Assembly: GCA_032158295.1 (NCBI GenBank)
Contig: CM063252.1
Location: forward strand, 15,151,885-15,215,884
Direction of reading: 5' to 3'
DNA from: Pycnopodia helianthoides
Lineage: Eukaryota > Echinodermata > Asteroidea > Forcipulatida > Asteriidae
DNA: 64,000 nt
Below, piece after piece: positions 40,945 through 52,351 of this stretch. The translations under genes and the position numbers were made by a program. The notes under the pieces were generated by a model. That model saw only the letters and a program-made list of their open reading frames with translations. It did not search any database and was not told where the DNA came from. The stretch's first letter is position 1. Each line of letters begins with the position of its first letter.

Positions 40945-41175
40945 TCTTCATGAGTCCTGGTATTCCTGAGTCCTGGTGTTCCAGGTTCCTGGTATTTTTT
41001 GAGTCCTGGTGTTACTGAGTTCTGGTGTTCCTGAGTCCTGAGTTCTGGTGTTCCTGAGTCCTGGTGTTCCAGGTTCCTGGTATTTTTTGAGTCCTGGTGT
41101 TACTGAGTTCTGGTGTTCCTGAGTCCTGAGTTCTGGTGTTCCTGAGTCCTGATATTCCTGACTCCTGGTGTTTCA
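40945..41175 (+). repeat. Minisatellite of ctgagtcctggtgttc units
   Basis: Short units (gttcctgagtcctggt and variants) arranged in a higher-order block of about 80 bases repeated twice (40985-41065 and 41060-41140). It lies in the presumed AK9 3' UTR. Confidence 0.85.
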
Positions 41176-41971
41176 GTTTCAGAACAAACTTAAATTTCCA
41201 ATGTTGTACCATCCCTTTAAAGAGAACTTATCAGAAAATAGAGTTGTAACAATTCTTTCCACCTCTGCGGGTCCCAAAAACCAGACACCAATCTCTTTTT
41301 ATATGGCAGATGGTTTGTCATAATGTGTACCCCAACTTGTTTTTTTCAAACAGCTTGCAAAAGAAGGGAACCCCTAATGGATAATTTAAAAAAATACCCA
41401 ACTATTAAAGTTGTATATCGCCCTCTTTTGATGAGGTTATTTGCGGTCAGAAATGTATAAAGATTTCAAATTTTTCAATAACTGAATGTCACACTTTAAA
41501 AAAAGACATCCATGGGCGATTTAACTGTCACAGTTTGTTCTTCAAGCTTAAGTATGATTGTTCCGATGACATTTATTAATGATGACAACTATTTTGGGGG
41601 TTAACTTTTTTTTTTTTTTTTTTTTTTACATCTTTGAGTATCCATGCAAGTTGATATTCCACAATCGGAATACAATGCCACTGTTAATGAAATATTCCTC
41701 TCTGGAGCCGGGTCCCCTTTCCCTGCATAAAGATAACACCAGCGTGGAATCTGTGGTTATTCGATCACAGTCATCTCTGTTTAAAGTGCACCATCCAAGT
41801 TTAACAGAGAACAACTATTTAGCCTCCTTCGAGCGGGTATTCCGTTACGCGGACAATATTGCGTTTCATGTTTTGACTGGATTAGCCCCTGAGGGGAAAT
41901 CAATAAGGCTTTTCTTTATCTTAGAGTGAGACCGAGTCGGTTTTCTGTTCCACCATTGTTTACCTTCACCT

Positions 41972-42186
41972 TTAAAGGCAGGATATCCTTTTGGTAATTG
42001 TCAAAGACCGGTGTTCCCACTCGGTGTATCCCAACATATGCATAAAACAACACACCTGTGAAAATTTGGGCTCAATCGGTCGTCGAAGTTGCAAGAAAAT
42101 AATAACAGAAAAATCACCCTTGTTGTATAAGATTGTGTGCTTTCAAACGCCCGAGAAAGGCTTCAATGTTGCATCCTTGCTTTAAC
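41972..42186 (+). mobile_element. Truncated cactggacac-type MITE
   Basis: ttaaaggcaggatatccttt then ggtaattgtcaaagaccgg matches the left half of the family; the right half is absent. Confidence 0.65.
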
Positions 42187-42580
42187 TTTAAGAAACAAAA
42201 TTTAGCAACATTTATGACATTCTGATTGACACAACATAGTCGTCGGTCTTTGTGCATTTACTCTCTTGATTTTTATAATCTACTTCCAAAATCTGATTGT
42301 CTTCATCGCCTTATTCGATTGTAAGTTTCAACTGATTGATATTTTGTGTTAAATTTGGTCCAAGTCTAGTGATTCCGTCCAAAAGTCAAGGCATTCCTTT
42401 TTTTGTAAAATATTTGTACATAAAGTCAAAATGATTTGATAATTTCGATTTCTATTTTGCACCTTATATTTGACTCTCAAAAAAAAAATGATATTGTATA
42501 GCTGTTAAGAACTTAACATATTTAAATTGTAAAATATCTTTGTAAAGATTTTGTTTATTTCTAACTTTCCTGAGGTGCCT

Positions 42581-42586
42581 AATAAA
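42581..42586 (+). terminator. Candidate polyadenylation signal AATAAA
   Basis: First AATAAA after the AK9 stop, followed within 35 bases by T-rich and GT-containing sequence (cattttttttgtcactc), as expected of a cleavage and polyadenylation site. Confidence 0.4.
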
Positions 42587-42605
42587 ACTGTTTCGTTTTA
42601 CAAAC

Positions 42606-45299
42606 TAACATTTTTTTTGTCACTCTCAGAAATGTTATTTGGACAATAGAAATTGACATTTATTGGTGTGTTTTCAGGGTTTTTCCATATACCAGGGCCG
42701 CAAGCAATTTTCACAGTTAGCGCAGAAATTCGGGCGCTAGCCCTGGAAGCAAAGAATGCCGATTCCAAGCGTAGAATTCGGCGGTAAGCAGAGCCATGAA
42801 ATTGGGCCCCGGCCTAAATCATTGACCTACAATCTAGTCTGCACACAAATAGTTAATAAAATAAAAGTGAAAAAAAAATGGTCTTACTGCAACTCAACTA
42901 CTAACCGATAGGCTTGAAATACAATAATATGCCAATTCAAATTAAATACTCAATAAGTCAAGAAATTATACACCCTTCACACTGCACTTGTGTAAAATAT
43001 CAAATTCAAATGCAGTTAGCTGAAAAACCTAAAGTGACATTAATAAGTGTGAAATAAAAACCACTCAAAATCACTTACTCCAAAGCCCAACTACGGAGCC
43101 CCTAAAGGGACATGTGATAACAAGAAAACTAATTAACTTAAAAAAATAGTTTGAGCATTTCGTGCGCTTGAAATCATTGCGTGCCTATGAGATCATGTGT
43201 GCATCGAAATATAACTCGTGCGCTCTAAAATCATTGTATGCCCTTCCTAAACCAGCGGAAATTTTCACTGCTAACTTTTGGACTGAACAGCGAAGTTGGC
43301 AATAAAGTGAGCTGCGAAGTTAGCCAATTTTTGCGTTCACACACGGTCAACAGTTTTCGCTGCTAGTTAGCAGCGAAGTTAGAGCTACTCGTGTGAACAT
43401 ACGCCATACCCACTGACAGCCGAGCCCTCCCATTACGACTTCCCCATCTGCTCACCTTTTGACTCAAAGCTAATAGGTTAACATGGTTAATCGGTTTTGA
43501 AGAGTTGGATTTTAATATCCGCATATTTTCACACGAAGTCACTGGGAAAAAAAGCTAATGCACCAGACAGTTAAACCACCATCAATGGGTTATAGAAACT
43601 TTGAACATTTGGTGCTGGGAACATTATATCCGTAGGTGTCAGGAAGTCACATTGCTTATACCATTTTTGTTAAATTCTCTGGCTTAGGCCTGTATGCGTC
43701 TTGATATACGAAACACTCTTTTGCTTAATAGATGGATTGCAATAGACGTCATCGGCCGCCATCTTTGACGAATTATGCAGCGTGAAGAGCTATATGGCTG
43801 AGAGTCGTGCGTAACGCGTGCACTTTTCCATTGTTTTACATCAAAGATGGCGGTCAATGACGCGTATTGCAATCCATGTATACATAAATTTTGTCTTTTG
43901 GTGCCGTTGACTAGACTGTGCAAGATCTCGCGCGTATTTGAAATTTGGGACCCGTCACGCGTTAAAGCAATGTACGTGGGGCCAAAGTGGCCCCAAAATA
44001 TTCGAGATTTACACAGTCTATGACTATTAAGGAATTACTGAATAATACGGGGGGTTAATAAATGGAATTTTTAAATGCTGAACGATCGCTTTAAAATACA
44101 GAAATGGTTGTGGCCCAAATTATGTACAGGGGTAATTGTATGCTGAGTAGACAACCTTGCCGTGGTGCGAGCCGTGATGGCACACGCCCTCACATGCTGG
44201 TGCAATGTCAGACATGCCTCGCCTCGAATAAAACACAAGCCTCTACTTATTCACAACATAAATTATCGCTTTTGTTTACTAGAATTGTGACGATCATTAT
44301 AGCCAGTGGCATGTTCTCACACCATTAAAAGCAATGCGTTTTAATCATTGGAAGTAGGATGCACCATGGCAGATTCATTGATATTCGAGGACACACTTGT
44401 TAGCTACTTGTAAGATGCGCCACCTATCTACCTGTCACATTGTATATAAGAGGGCCTTCAATTACTTAGCTCACAGAGTCAGCGAAGGGTGCACCACACT
44501 TTAGTATTAGTAAGCTCCCCCATATAATGCTAAATACTCGAAAGAAAAAACAAAACAAATATAGAAAAGTCTCTCAGCCTCTTCATAACAAACAAATATA
44601 TTTTCTGGGAACTAAACTTCATTTCTTTCTTTGAAATTGTTGGTAGGTTAGCCATTTGCTTTTTGAGTTAGGCTCATCCAAATTACTTCGGAGGCATTCC
44701 CCTGTTCTCGGCTACCTGTAGATAGTCGAAGCCATTCATTTTGTAGTTTCATTTGTTAGTTGGGATTTTAAAAAGCTTATGAGAGGCCTATTTTCCAAGA
44801 TAGTGTGTGTGTGTGTGTGTTTCCCTCAAGTTATTCGAATTTCCAGACCTGTCGAAATAAATTCACCACAGAAATTGTTGATTTATTGTTTGAATAACAG
44901 AACAAACTGAAGACTTGCAATTTATCGAAAGCGCATTATCAGTAGAAGACGTGCTGCTGAAAATCTAGTGCAGAACTACCCAGTATCATGTTATTAAATT
45001 ATAATATTATCAAAAAACATCCCGAAAGGCACGTATAAACGCTGGACCGCGACCAAAAATCCGGAGGCATTAATGCAAGAACGGATCCATTTGCATGATA
45101 GCTCAATTATATTTTCGTGACCCTTTGTTTGGTGAATTCGTAAAGAAAGAATAGCAGAAAAAGAAAACAACAAAAATCACTTAAAAAAAACAAACGAACA
45201 ACCACTGCTGTTTATGGTAATAGCTTGTAATCATTTGGTAGTAGACAAAGACTTAAAATGGACAATTAATTCCACACCATGTAACTAACTGCTTCTCCT
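42606..45299. other. Region between AK9 and the downstream gene
   Basis: AT-rich. Contains a 154-bp MITE (43728-43881), an aagcgaagtt/aacttcgct palindromic zone (43255-43400), a solo gggcccc end near 42800, and (TG)8 at about 44806-44821. No gene or RNA recognised. Confidence 0.5.
43728..43881. mobile_element. 154-bp MITE, atagatggattgcaata ends, copy 2
   Basis: Inverted copy of the element at 3473-3629. Confidence 0.85.
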
Positions 45300-46121
45300 A
45301 ATTGCAGATCTTGTCCGCGTCAAGCGTGCTCCAGTTGATCGATACCGTCACGTGATCTCTACAAAGGCTGTGCCGCCGTGTTGTCAAATTCGATAGGAAC
45401 GAACCACAAATTGTAACGGGGTGTACTAGTCGAATCAGAGATAGGTAAATCGTATCCCTATAAAAAGTAAACACAAAGTGACATTTTCAAGCACAAACTT
45501 TCCTTGAAAAGCTGATAAATAATTTTTGTATGAGCAGGATTTGAACCTTCGTTTGATGAACAAAAAAGAGCGGCATTCGTAATCAATCTTTAAACTGAAC
45601 GCCATGACACCCTGCAGCCCCTCCCAACAATGAACCAACCCCTGACCGAATAGATCCGCCCTCTAACACAAAAGACAACAAAAGCGCATGGAATATTATT
45701 GTGTGCATTATATTTTGGTCCAAAGTCACACGCATGAAACCTGGTCAAACACAAACAGATGTGGCCGCAAATTGTGGATTTTTATCCTCACAAATTGTAC
45801 GTTTGGTGAGACTGTTTGTTGGCACAAACGCTGTGAAATGGTAACCGGACATGGTGTGTCCACTTCACGTTCATGGAAGGGAAGATAAAAACGAGGAAAT
45901 TCGTCGGTGAGACGGCAGAGAGGAGCTGGGGGTGTGCGTTCGCATCGCTGAAATCTATCAGGTTGTTTTGTTGTGCTCAACGGGTAAACGTGTACACGTG
46001 CACTATTGACGGATAGGCCAAAATATCGTCTGCTCCACTGGAATATTTTTGTCGTGATTATTGCTTGCGTGTTGTGGACATTGGAGACCGTCGAGCTTGC
46101 TTTGCTAGATTGGTCTAACAG
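45300..46121 (+). promoter_or_regulatory. Possible promoter and 5' UTR exon of the downstream gene
   Basis: This patch has more CG dinucleotides than its surroundings (for example near 45310-45370 and 45890-45950). It ends with a donor-like ctaacag|gtagga at 46121-46127, about 3.8 kb before the coding exon at 49929. No TATA box or initiator could be fixed. This is a weak call based on base composition and one splice signal. Confidence 0.2.
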
Positions 46122-49100
46122 GTAGGAGAACGTTGTGTCGTTAGTTAATAATAGTGTCTTCTTCACTTGAAAGAAAAAGTGCTGTTAAAGAGAATTATTA
46201 TCTGCTCATGTTTATGTCATGAAAAGTAAATGCCATTCGTGGTTACCATTGGCAGATTGAGGAGGATGGGGGCGCTCGTACCCTAAATGATTTTTTTTAA
46301 GCTGCAGCTTTGGGGTGTAAAATTTAATTAACATTATGGAATATTTTTTTTTATCTTAAGTTATGATTTTTAATTGTGTGGTTCGCTGATAGTAATAGGG
46401 TAGGCCTATGTATTAAAATTTTTAAAAATGGTTTTTATTTTATTTGTTTGTATGCACTTTCTGCCAAAGTCTTGTCTTGTCATTATTAGTATTTTATCTT
46501 GGATGTATTTTTATATAATGTTAAGGTCCCAAGTTATCAGCTGTGCTGGATGGGTCACCATCGTTAATTTTTGATTTTTTTTTTGTATTATAAGTTGTAA
46601 CCTCATTCAAACAAGCTTAAATTAAGAGTGTGGATGCTTTATTCTAGAGGCCATGAATGAATGGTAGCTTTTCCCCAATACACAAAAATGATAAGAATAA
46701 AACTAATTCTCATACTTTTGATCTTTAGTTAATGTTCTGAGTCGAATTCAAGTTATTTTGTGTCACTTTATCCCCAAAATCTAAATTGTTTGCCTTTATT
46801 AAACTAATATAGTGAATTTGATTTTTGTTAGGGGACTCCAACTATAGGCAACAACTTTTAAAATCTCTACAAGTTATAAGTATTTTTAGCACCTCATTGT
46901 CAGGCTTTCTTTTAAAAGAACACGTGAACAATGTAATATTACCTAAAATAGAGTAGTACTTCACCCACTTGGCCCATCATAATGCTCGAACTTGCCATGT
47001 ATGTGATGAAAAATGATGATAGGCACCACATTATGCAGTCAAGTTGTACTTTACTCTGTTGTGTATGGATCTGATATCATAATTGCTACGGTACTTCACT
47101 GTTTCCCTTGGCAAGTGTGCACTCCATGTAGTGTATTCAAGGGGTGTATTTCTTTACTTATTTTTCTCTTCTTTTTTGTTCAGTTGAAGGCAGTCGATAC
47201 TTTTGGTAATTTCTCAAGGAATACATAATCATAAAAACTTACTTGGTAAGGAACACCTGAAAGCAGTTGATAGCATAAAACTTTTCGAGAAACGACTCCC
47301 TCTGAAGTAATGTAATTTTTTTGAAAGAGGTAATTTCTCACTAAAATATTTGAAGCTGAGAAAAGCTTCAGGAATGAAGCCTTTCTTAGGCATTTGAAAG
47401 CTCACAATTCTATGCAACAAGGGTGTTTTTCTATTATTTTCTTGCGATTTCGAAGACCAATGGAACCCAAATTTTCACAGGTGTGTTATTTTATGCATAC
47501 TAGTCTTTGACATTACCAAAAGTGAACCTATTTTCTTGTTCAATATAGGTAGGGTCATAGATTGGTAAGTACTCCAAAAATGAATGGCCATAAAAACTTA
47601 CTTGGTGAGAAGGACTGCAGCCATTGATAGAATTCTATGGATTCCCTTTGAAATAATATAAAATTTGATAATTTTTCAAGCAAAAACATCTGAATCTGAA
47701 AAACAGTTCATGCATAAATCGTTTCTTAGATTTCTGAAGGTTGACTGAAGCGTAATGCTGATTTATAGGCACAATTATACAGAAAGATACAATAAAAGTC
47801 ACCTGTGGAAGTTTCAGCTGAATACAGTGTCTATTTGTTGAGAAAACAGCAAAAACTGTTGCAGTATTTTCATCAGAACATCAAATCCACACACGCTTAT
47901 TGAAGTTAAACTAAAGCAGGTCCCAACTGCATCCCTGGTCGCAGCATTCACAAACGGACACTGCAGAAATTTGAATCTCCAAAAGTTGCCTGTAGGCAAT
48001 CTTTGGATATTAATTTTTTTTGACATATAGGCCTACATTTATTGATTTTTAATTAACAGGCACATTTCAGACGAAGTGATTTTGCATAGATCTATGGGTT
48101 GAACAAAGAACAAATTGACAAGGGAGTGGGATTTGAACCAACGACCTTTAAAATAATTTTGCATGATGCTTACTACAAAAACCATCAAAGTATGCTTTAC
48201 GTAAAGAAGAATTATAACACAATCCTGTGAGTGTGAAACCCATGCAACATTTTATATGGTTTTCACAAGGGTCCACCCTGCATAGAGTTGTTGTTATCTA
48301 TCTTCATTTACCTCCCACATTATTCTTTGTCAGCTCAGCTACTGTAATAAAATACTGCTTAACAACCCCATCCATACTGACTTTTCAAAGGTCAGAGATA
48401 ATCTGTATTGATTACATATAGTAAATAAAACCCATTGAATACTGAACATTGAAAGCTAAGTTTACTGCAGGACAATTCAGTTATGTAGCCATACAGACAC
48501 AATGGTGTTAAATACATTTTAAAAAATAAACCCAGGCTAATCCTGTCATTTTGAAGACATTCCTTGAAATGGGTGAAAAGTTTCTAAAGTAGTAGGGGTG
48601 AGACTAAAAATGAACTCTGCACCCTGGGATGGAGTGGGTATTTTTTTTTGCCAAATACCCCAAGGGAAAACCTTTTTGACATGCCAACTAAACAAATATT
48701 ACAAGGAGAACTGTTTATAGTTGTTGACCCACATTTTAACAGCGCCTGGCAGTGGAAGCCTCCTCCTTTTGAACTGTACAGTATGTCTATATATCTTGTT
48801 GCGTTTGATGTTCTCTATTTTCCTGTTTGCCGTGAATTAGAGTGCACTTGTGTGGCTTTTGTTCACTGGTTGCTGATGCTTTTATCATGATTGCAAAACT
48901 TCCCTGCTCAGTCCTGGAATACGAAACTTGTATATTTACAGAACAATTCTGCTTAGTTATCATATTTTAAAGTGATGTTTTGTTCCCGTATTTGCACAAC
49001 AAACTTGCAAAAAGTCAGGGTAATCTTTTAAAATTTGTTGTTATTTTCTTATGTAGGCCTACTGATTATCTGTAATTATGGATGTACTTTCTCAAAGAGT

Positions 49101-49877
49101 AGGCCTATCGAATAAATGCCTTCTAGAATTGATTGGAAAAAATGCAGTCTTCGTTGAATAAGTGTTTATGGAGAGATTGAGACTCTATTAGATTATAGGG
49201 AAGATTACAAAGAAATTTCCACAATTAAAAATGTTATCTAGGGCCTTTCATATGTATTTTTATCATACATTATTTTGTTAATACTGCACTGTTTACTCGC
49301 CTGGTCTTTATGGTCTTGTTGCTCAACTCATCATGAAGGTCGTAAGTTTAGTCACAAACTGAAAACATGATGGTAAAGTATTCAACATGAGGTTTTGAGC
49401 CTGGAACATTTTCAGGGAAACTTAAAAAGTGTTCTGTGAGTCCAAAAAGTGAAGTTGAATCATTTGAGCTGAGCCTGTTGAAGACATTATTATGGGGATC
49501 CCAAGGTGTTGTAATGCGTATAAAAATGTGTCATGTGAAACTTTGAAAGGTATATCAGATTTTGTATGTATATTTTGGCATTATTGAACAGTTCACGAAT
49601 GAGATACACATTCGTTTAAAATCAGAAACCATGCATGATGTTAATATTAAGAAGTATTATAGAATGATGCCTGAATTGTTATTTTGAATATACAGGAGAA
49701 GGCAGTCATGTCTGTTTGCTATTACTTTTGCTGATTCATACGTATTTTGAATTAAAGAGGGAGGTTTGGAAAAACAAGTTAACAACACCTATATCTCATC
49801 TATTAGTTTTCAAGTGGTTTTGTTGTTTTATCATTCCTCAAAAACAATATTTTGTTGTTCTTATACCCAATTTGCAG
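46122..49877 (+). other. Presumed intron or upstream region of the second gene
   Basis: Contains decayed TTAA-type MITEs at 47184-47528 and 47548-47862, and a reverse SINE B-box remnant near 48110-48150 (gggatttgaaccaacgacct). The rest is AT-rich with nothing recognised. Confidence 0.45.
47184..47862. mobile_element. Two decayed TTAA-type MITEs in tandem
   Basis: 47184-47528 is a cactggacac relative (gaaggcagtcgatacttttg ... tctttgacattaccaaaagt). 47548 onward starts aggtagggtcatagattggt. Confidence 0.6.
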
Positions 49878-50034
49878 GATTTATTTCAAGTGCTCAAGGA
49901 AGGATACATTTCATGAAAACTGAACACCATGGCAACAAACCACAACAACTCTTCATCCTCTGCACAGTATGATCCAAGCATCTTGGAGAGGGAAGAAGCG
50001 GCCCATTTCAGGAGAATGATGAAGAACAAGTCAG
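49878..50034 (+). CDS. First coding exon of an unrecognised plus-strand gene
   Basis: The acceptor is cttatacccaatttgcag and the donor is AAGTCAG|gtatgt. Bases 49878-49928 are 5' UTR. Coding starts at 49929 in an ideal context (accATGG) and runs 35 codons plus one base (phase 1 out). The start is MATNHNNSSSSAQYDPSILE, then a charged helix REEAAHFRRMMKNKSG. A polar Asn/Ser N-terminus followed by an acidic-basic helix suggests a cytosolic or nuclear protein, with no signal peptide. I do not recognise the family. An upstream ATG at 49913 opens a 19-codon frame that overlaps the start. Later exons are not identified in the window. Confidence 0.5.
49913..49972 (+). promoter_or_regulatory. Overlapping upstream open frame
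   Basis: ATG at 49913 in weak context (ttcATGa) begins 19 codons ending TGA at 49972, in another frame and overlapping the strong start at 49929. Such frames usually lower translation of the main product. It matters only if the exon call above is right. Confidence 0.3.
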
Positions 50035-52318
50035 GTATGTGACTCAAGGGGACAAGCTCACATTACAGATTCTGTGGATTTTAACGTAGGCATATACATT
50101 TCTTTTTGGATGAGGCATGAATTATTAATAATCTAATACTGATAACATTATCAGTATTAAAATATTCAGACAGCCAGATGTATGAAGTACTGCGTTCCAT
50201 TTGGATTTGAAAACCCCCAAATGACTAAAATTTATCCACACCATTTGGTAAAAAATTACTTTTCTACAATACAAATGGGACAGCCTGTGTACAGATCAGC
50301 AATTGGTGGTTGCCCCTGTTAAGAGAGTCCCTATCATTATGAGGTCAAAGGGTTAGGACAGGTCAATGCAGTGATAACCCTACACAATCTTCTGTCATTG
50401 TGCTGGGAAATATATTTATAACCCATTCAAAAAGTGGCATTGTCACTTAAAACAGATGCACAATGTTTTAAAAGTATATTTGTACAAAATTAATTCACAT
50501 TAAACAATGAATGAGTAATGAGTTCTTGTGTAGAGATAATGCTAATCATCCTGAGAATGAAGGTTAGTTTGTGCGCTTAATGTTCTGTTTTTTAGTCATC
50601 TGTATTCAAGCCACATACCAATTATTTTATGCAAGCAATTACAGTGTACCATTAAATCTTAATGGTGCAATGTAAAGAAGAGCACTGCTCATGAATATTC
50701 ATTAGATGCATCATAAGTGATCTGGGGAATTTATGCTGCTAGAAACGGGGCTCACCACTTCAGTCATCAAGAAGGGCAATATATACATAATAAGGAGCCT
50801 ATACACTTTGTAGGTGCAGGTCACAATTTGGCATTTACAGTAAAATCGTGTAAGGTTTAAGTGCGTTAAAACTTGAAATAATAGGCCAATACAAGAATGT
50901 TTTGCCGAAGCATATTTGAGCACATGTTAGACTGTATTAATAAGGACATGACGCAACTGGACACTGACAGTCCCTTTTAATAAATAAGATCTTACCTAGT
51001 TTGATTTGTCACGGGTCAAAGAAAACATCGGAATAGTTTTGTGAGAACATCATGTCTATATTATCATCAGACGCTTTCAAATGCTGATACCTTACAGAAT
51101 CTATAACAATATTGTCAAAGAAATTTACAATAACAAAGGATTTTCACAAGTCTTCACACAAACCTTCTTTTCCATTTTTACTGTGTTACAAAAGCATTCT
51201 TTTTACAAATACAAATGCAAATGAGAATTTGGAAAATATTTGAAAGTTCTAAAGGATGTATTTGTTTTGATATTCATCCAAAGGCTCTTTAGTACAATCT
51301 CATAGAAGATAATTAAGAACCACAAACTGTCAAAATCCCCAATACAAACACATTTCCAATTTCAACATTAGGGAAATGGAGTGAATTAATTTAATAAAAT
51401 ACAGGTCTAGATTGAGCAGTGAATGGGCGGGCATGTATTGTAGAAGGACAACACCTGTGCATGTTAACTAATTTGCAATGGTAATGTCCGCAGTTTAAAT
51501 GTCAACAACCCACAGTGATAAACAGCATGGTTGAAGTGTACGCGATGGGATGAACCAATGTTGAGATTAGATTCATCCGAGCATGGTCTACAAGTCTCGC
51601 CTGCAGTACATGGCGAGCAATTTGGATGTGGATTTTTTCATGGAGGAGGTGTAGAGAATGACACAAATATCACAAAGTCCTAAAAACATAAATGCAAGTC
51701 TAAATCAAACTTGTTAAAATTGTAAATACAGAGAAAATGTGTTTTCTTTAAGACCACTGATGAAGATACTTTACTTTTGCCACCATTCCCTGTCTCAAGT
51801 GCTGTCATTTTTTCATCGTAGTTGAAATAAAAACAAACTCAAAGAAAGGAAAAGAGGCTTTCCTATATTAACACTAGAATGTTTAACAAAATAATTTAAG
51901 TTTTGTAATTATCAACAAAACCAAAACTTTGACATTAGTTATGTTTGAAATGTTATGTCTCGAATTTGATACGGTCTTAAATGAAAAACAGCAGGTATGC
52001 ATATATTTTACAGAACAACATTGGATATTTTGACCATGCATGCATTCAACCGAACCTTACTTTTCTCATTGTTCTGACCCTCACAATGTGAGAATCAATA
52101 TTTTGTGACAAGTGACCACAATTAAGGTATATGCTTGAAACAGGCAGATACGCTCCTCAATCTCCAGAAACTCAAGTACAGAAAACGTCCTCATTTCGTC
52201 CACACCAACCAATTCCTTTGTTGCTAAACATCAGTGGCCCTCGGTGGCAGTAATTTTATGGGGGAAACATCAGCCATAGACACCCTTGGGGCAATCTTCT
52301 TAGGCAGCAGCAGCAGGA

Positions 52319-52326
<8 letters not shown>

Positions 52327-52350
<24 letters not shown>
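52327..52350 (+). repeat. AG microsatellite
   Basis: gacagagagagagagagaga. Confidence 0.9.

Positions 52351-52351
<1 letters not shown>

Larger units (their letters stand above)
40672..42605 (+). other. AK9: Probable AK9 3' UTR
   Basis: From the stop codon to just past the first AATAAA I can find (42581-42586). It carries a ctgagtcctggtgtt minisatellite (40945-41175) and a truncated TTAA-type MITE (41972-42186). An ATTAAA at about 41404 is an alternative shorter end. The extent is inferred, as no transcript evidence is available. Confidence 0.4.

Noticed and set aside
51590..51655. Short exon-like reading LQYMASNLDVDFFMEEV before a stop
   Set aside because: No acceptor in a suitable position and only 17 codons; likely chance.
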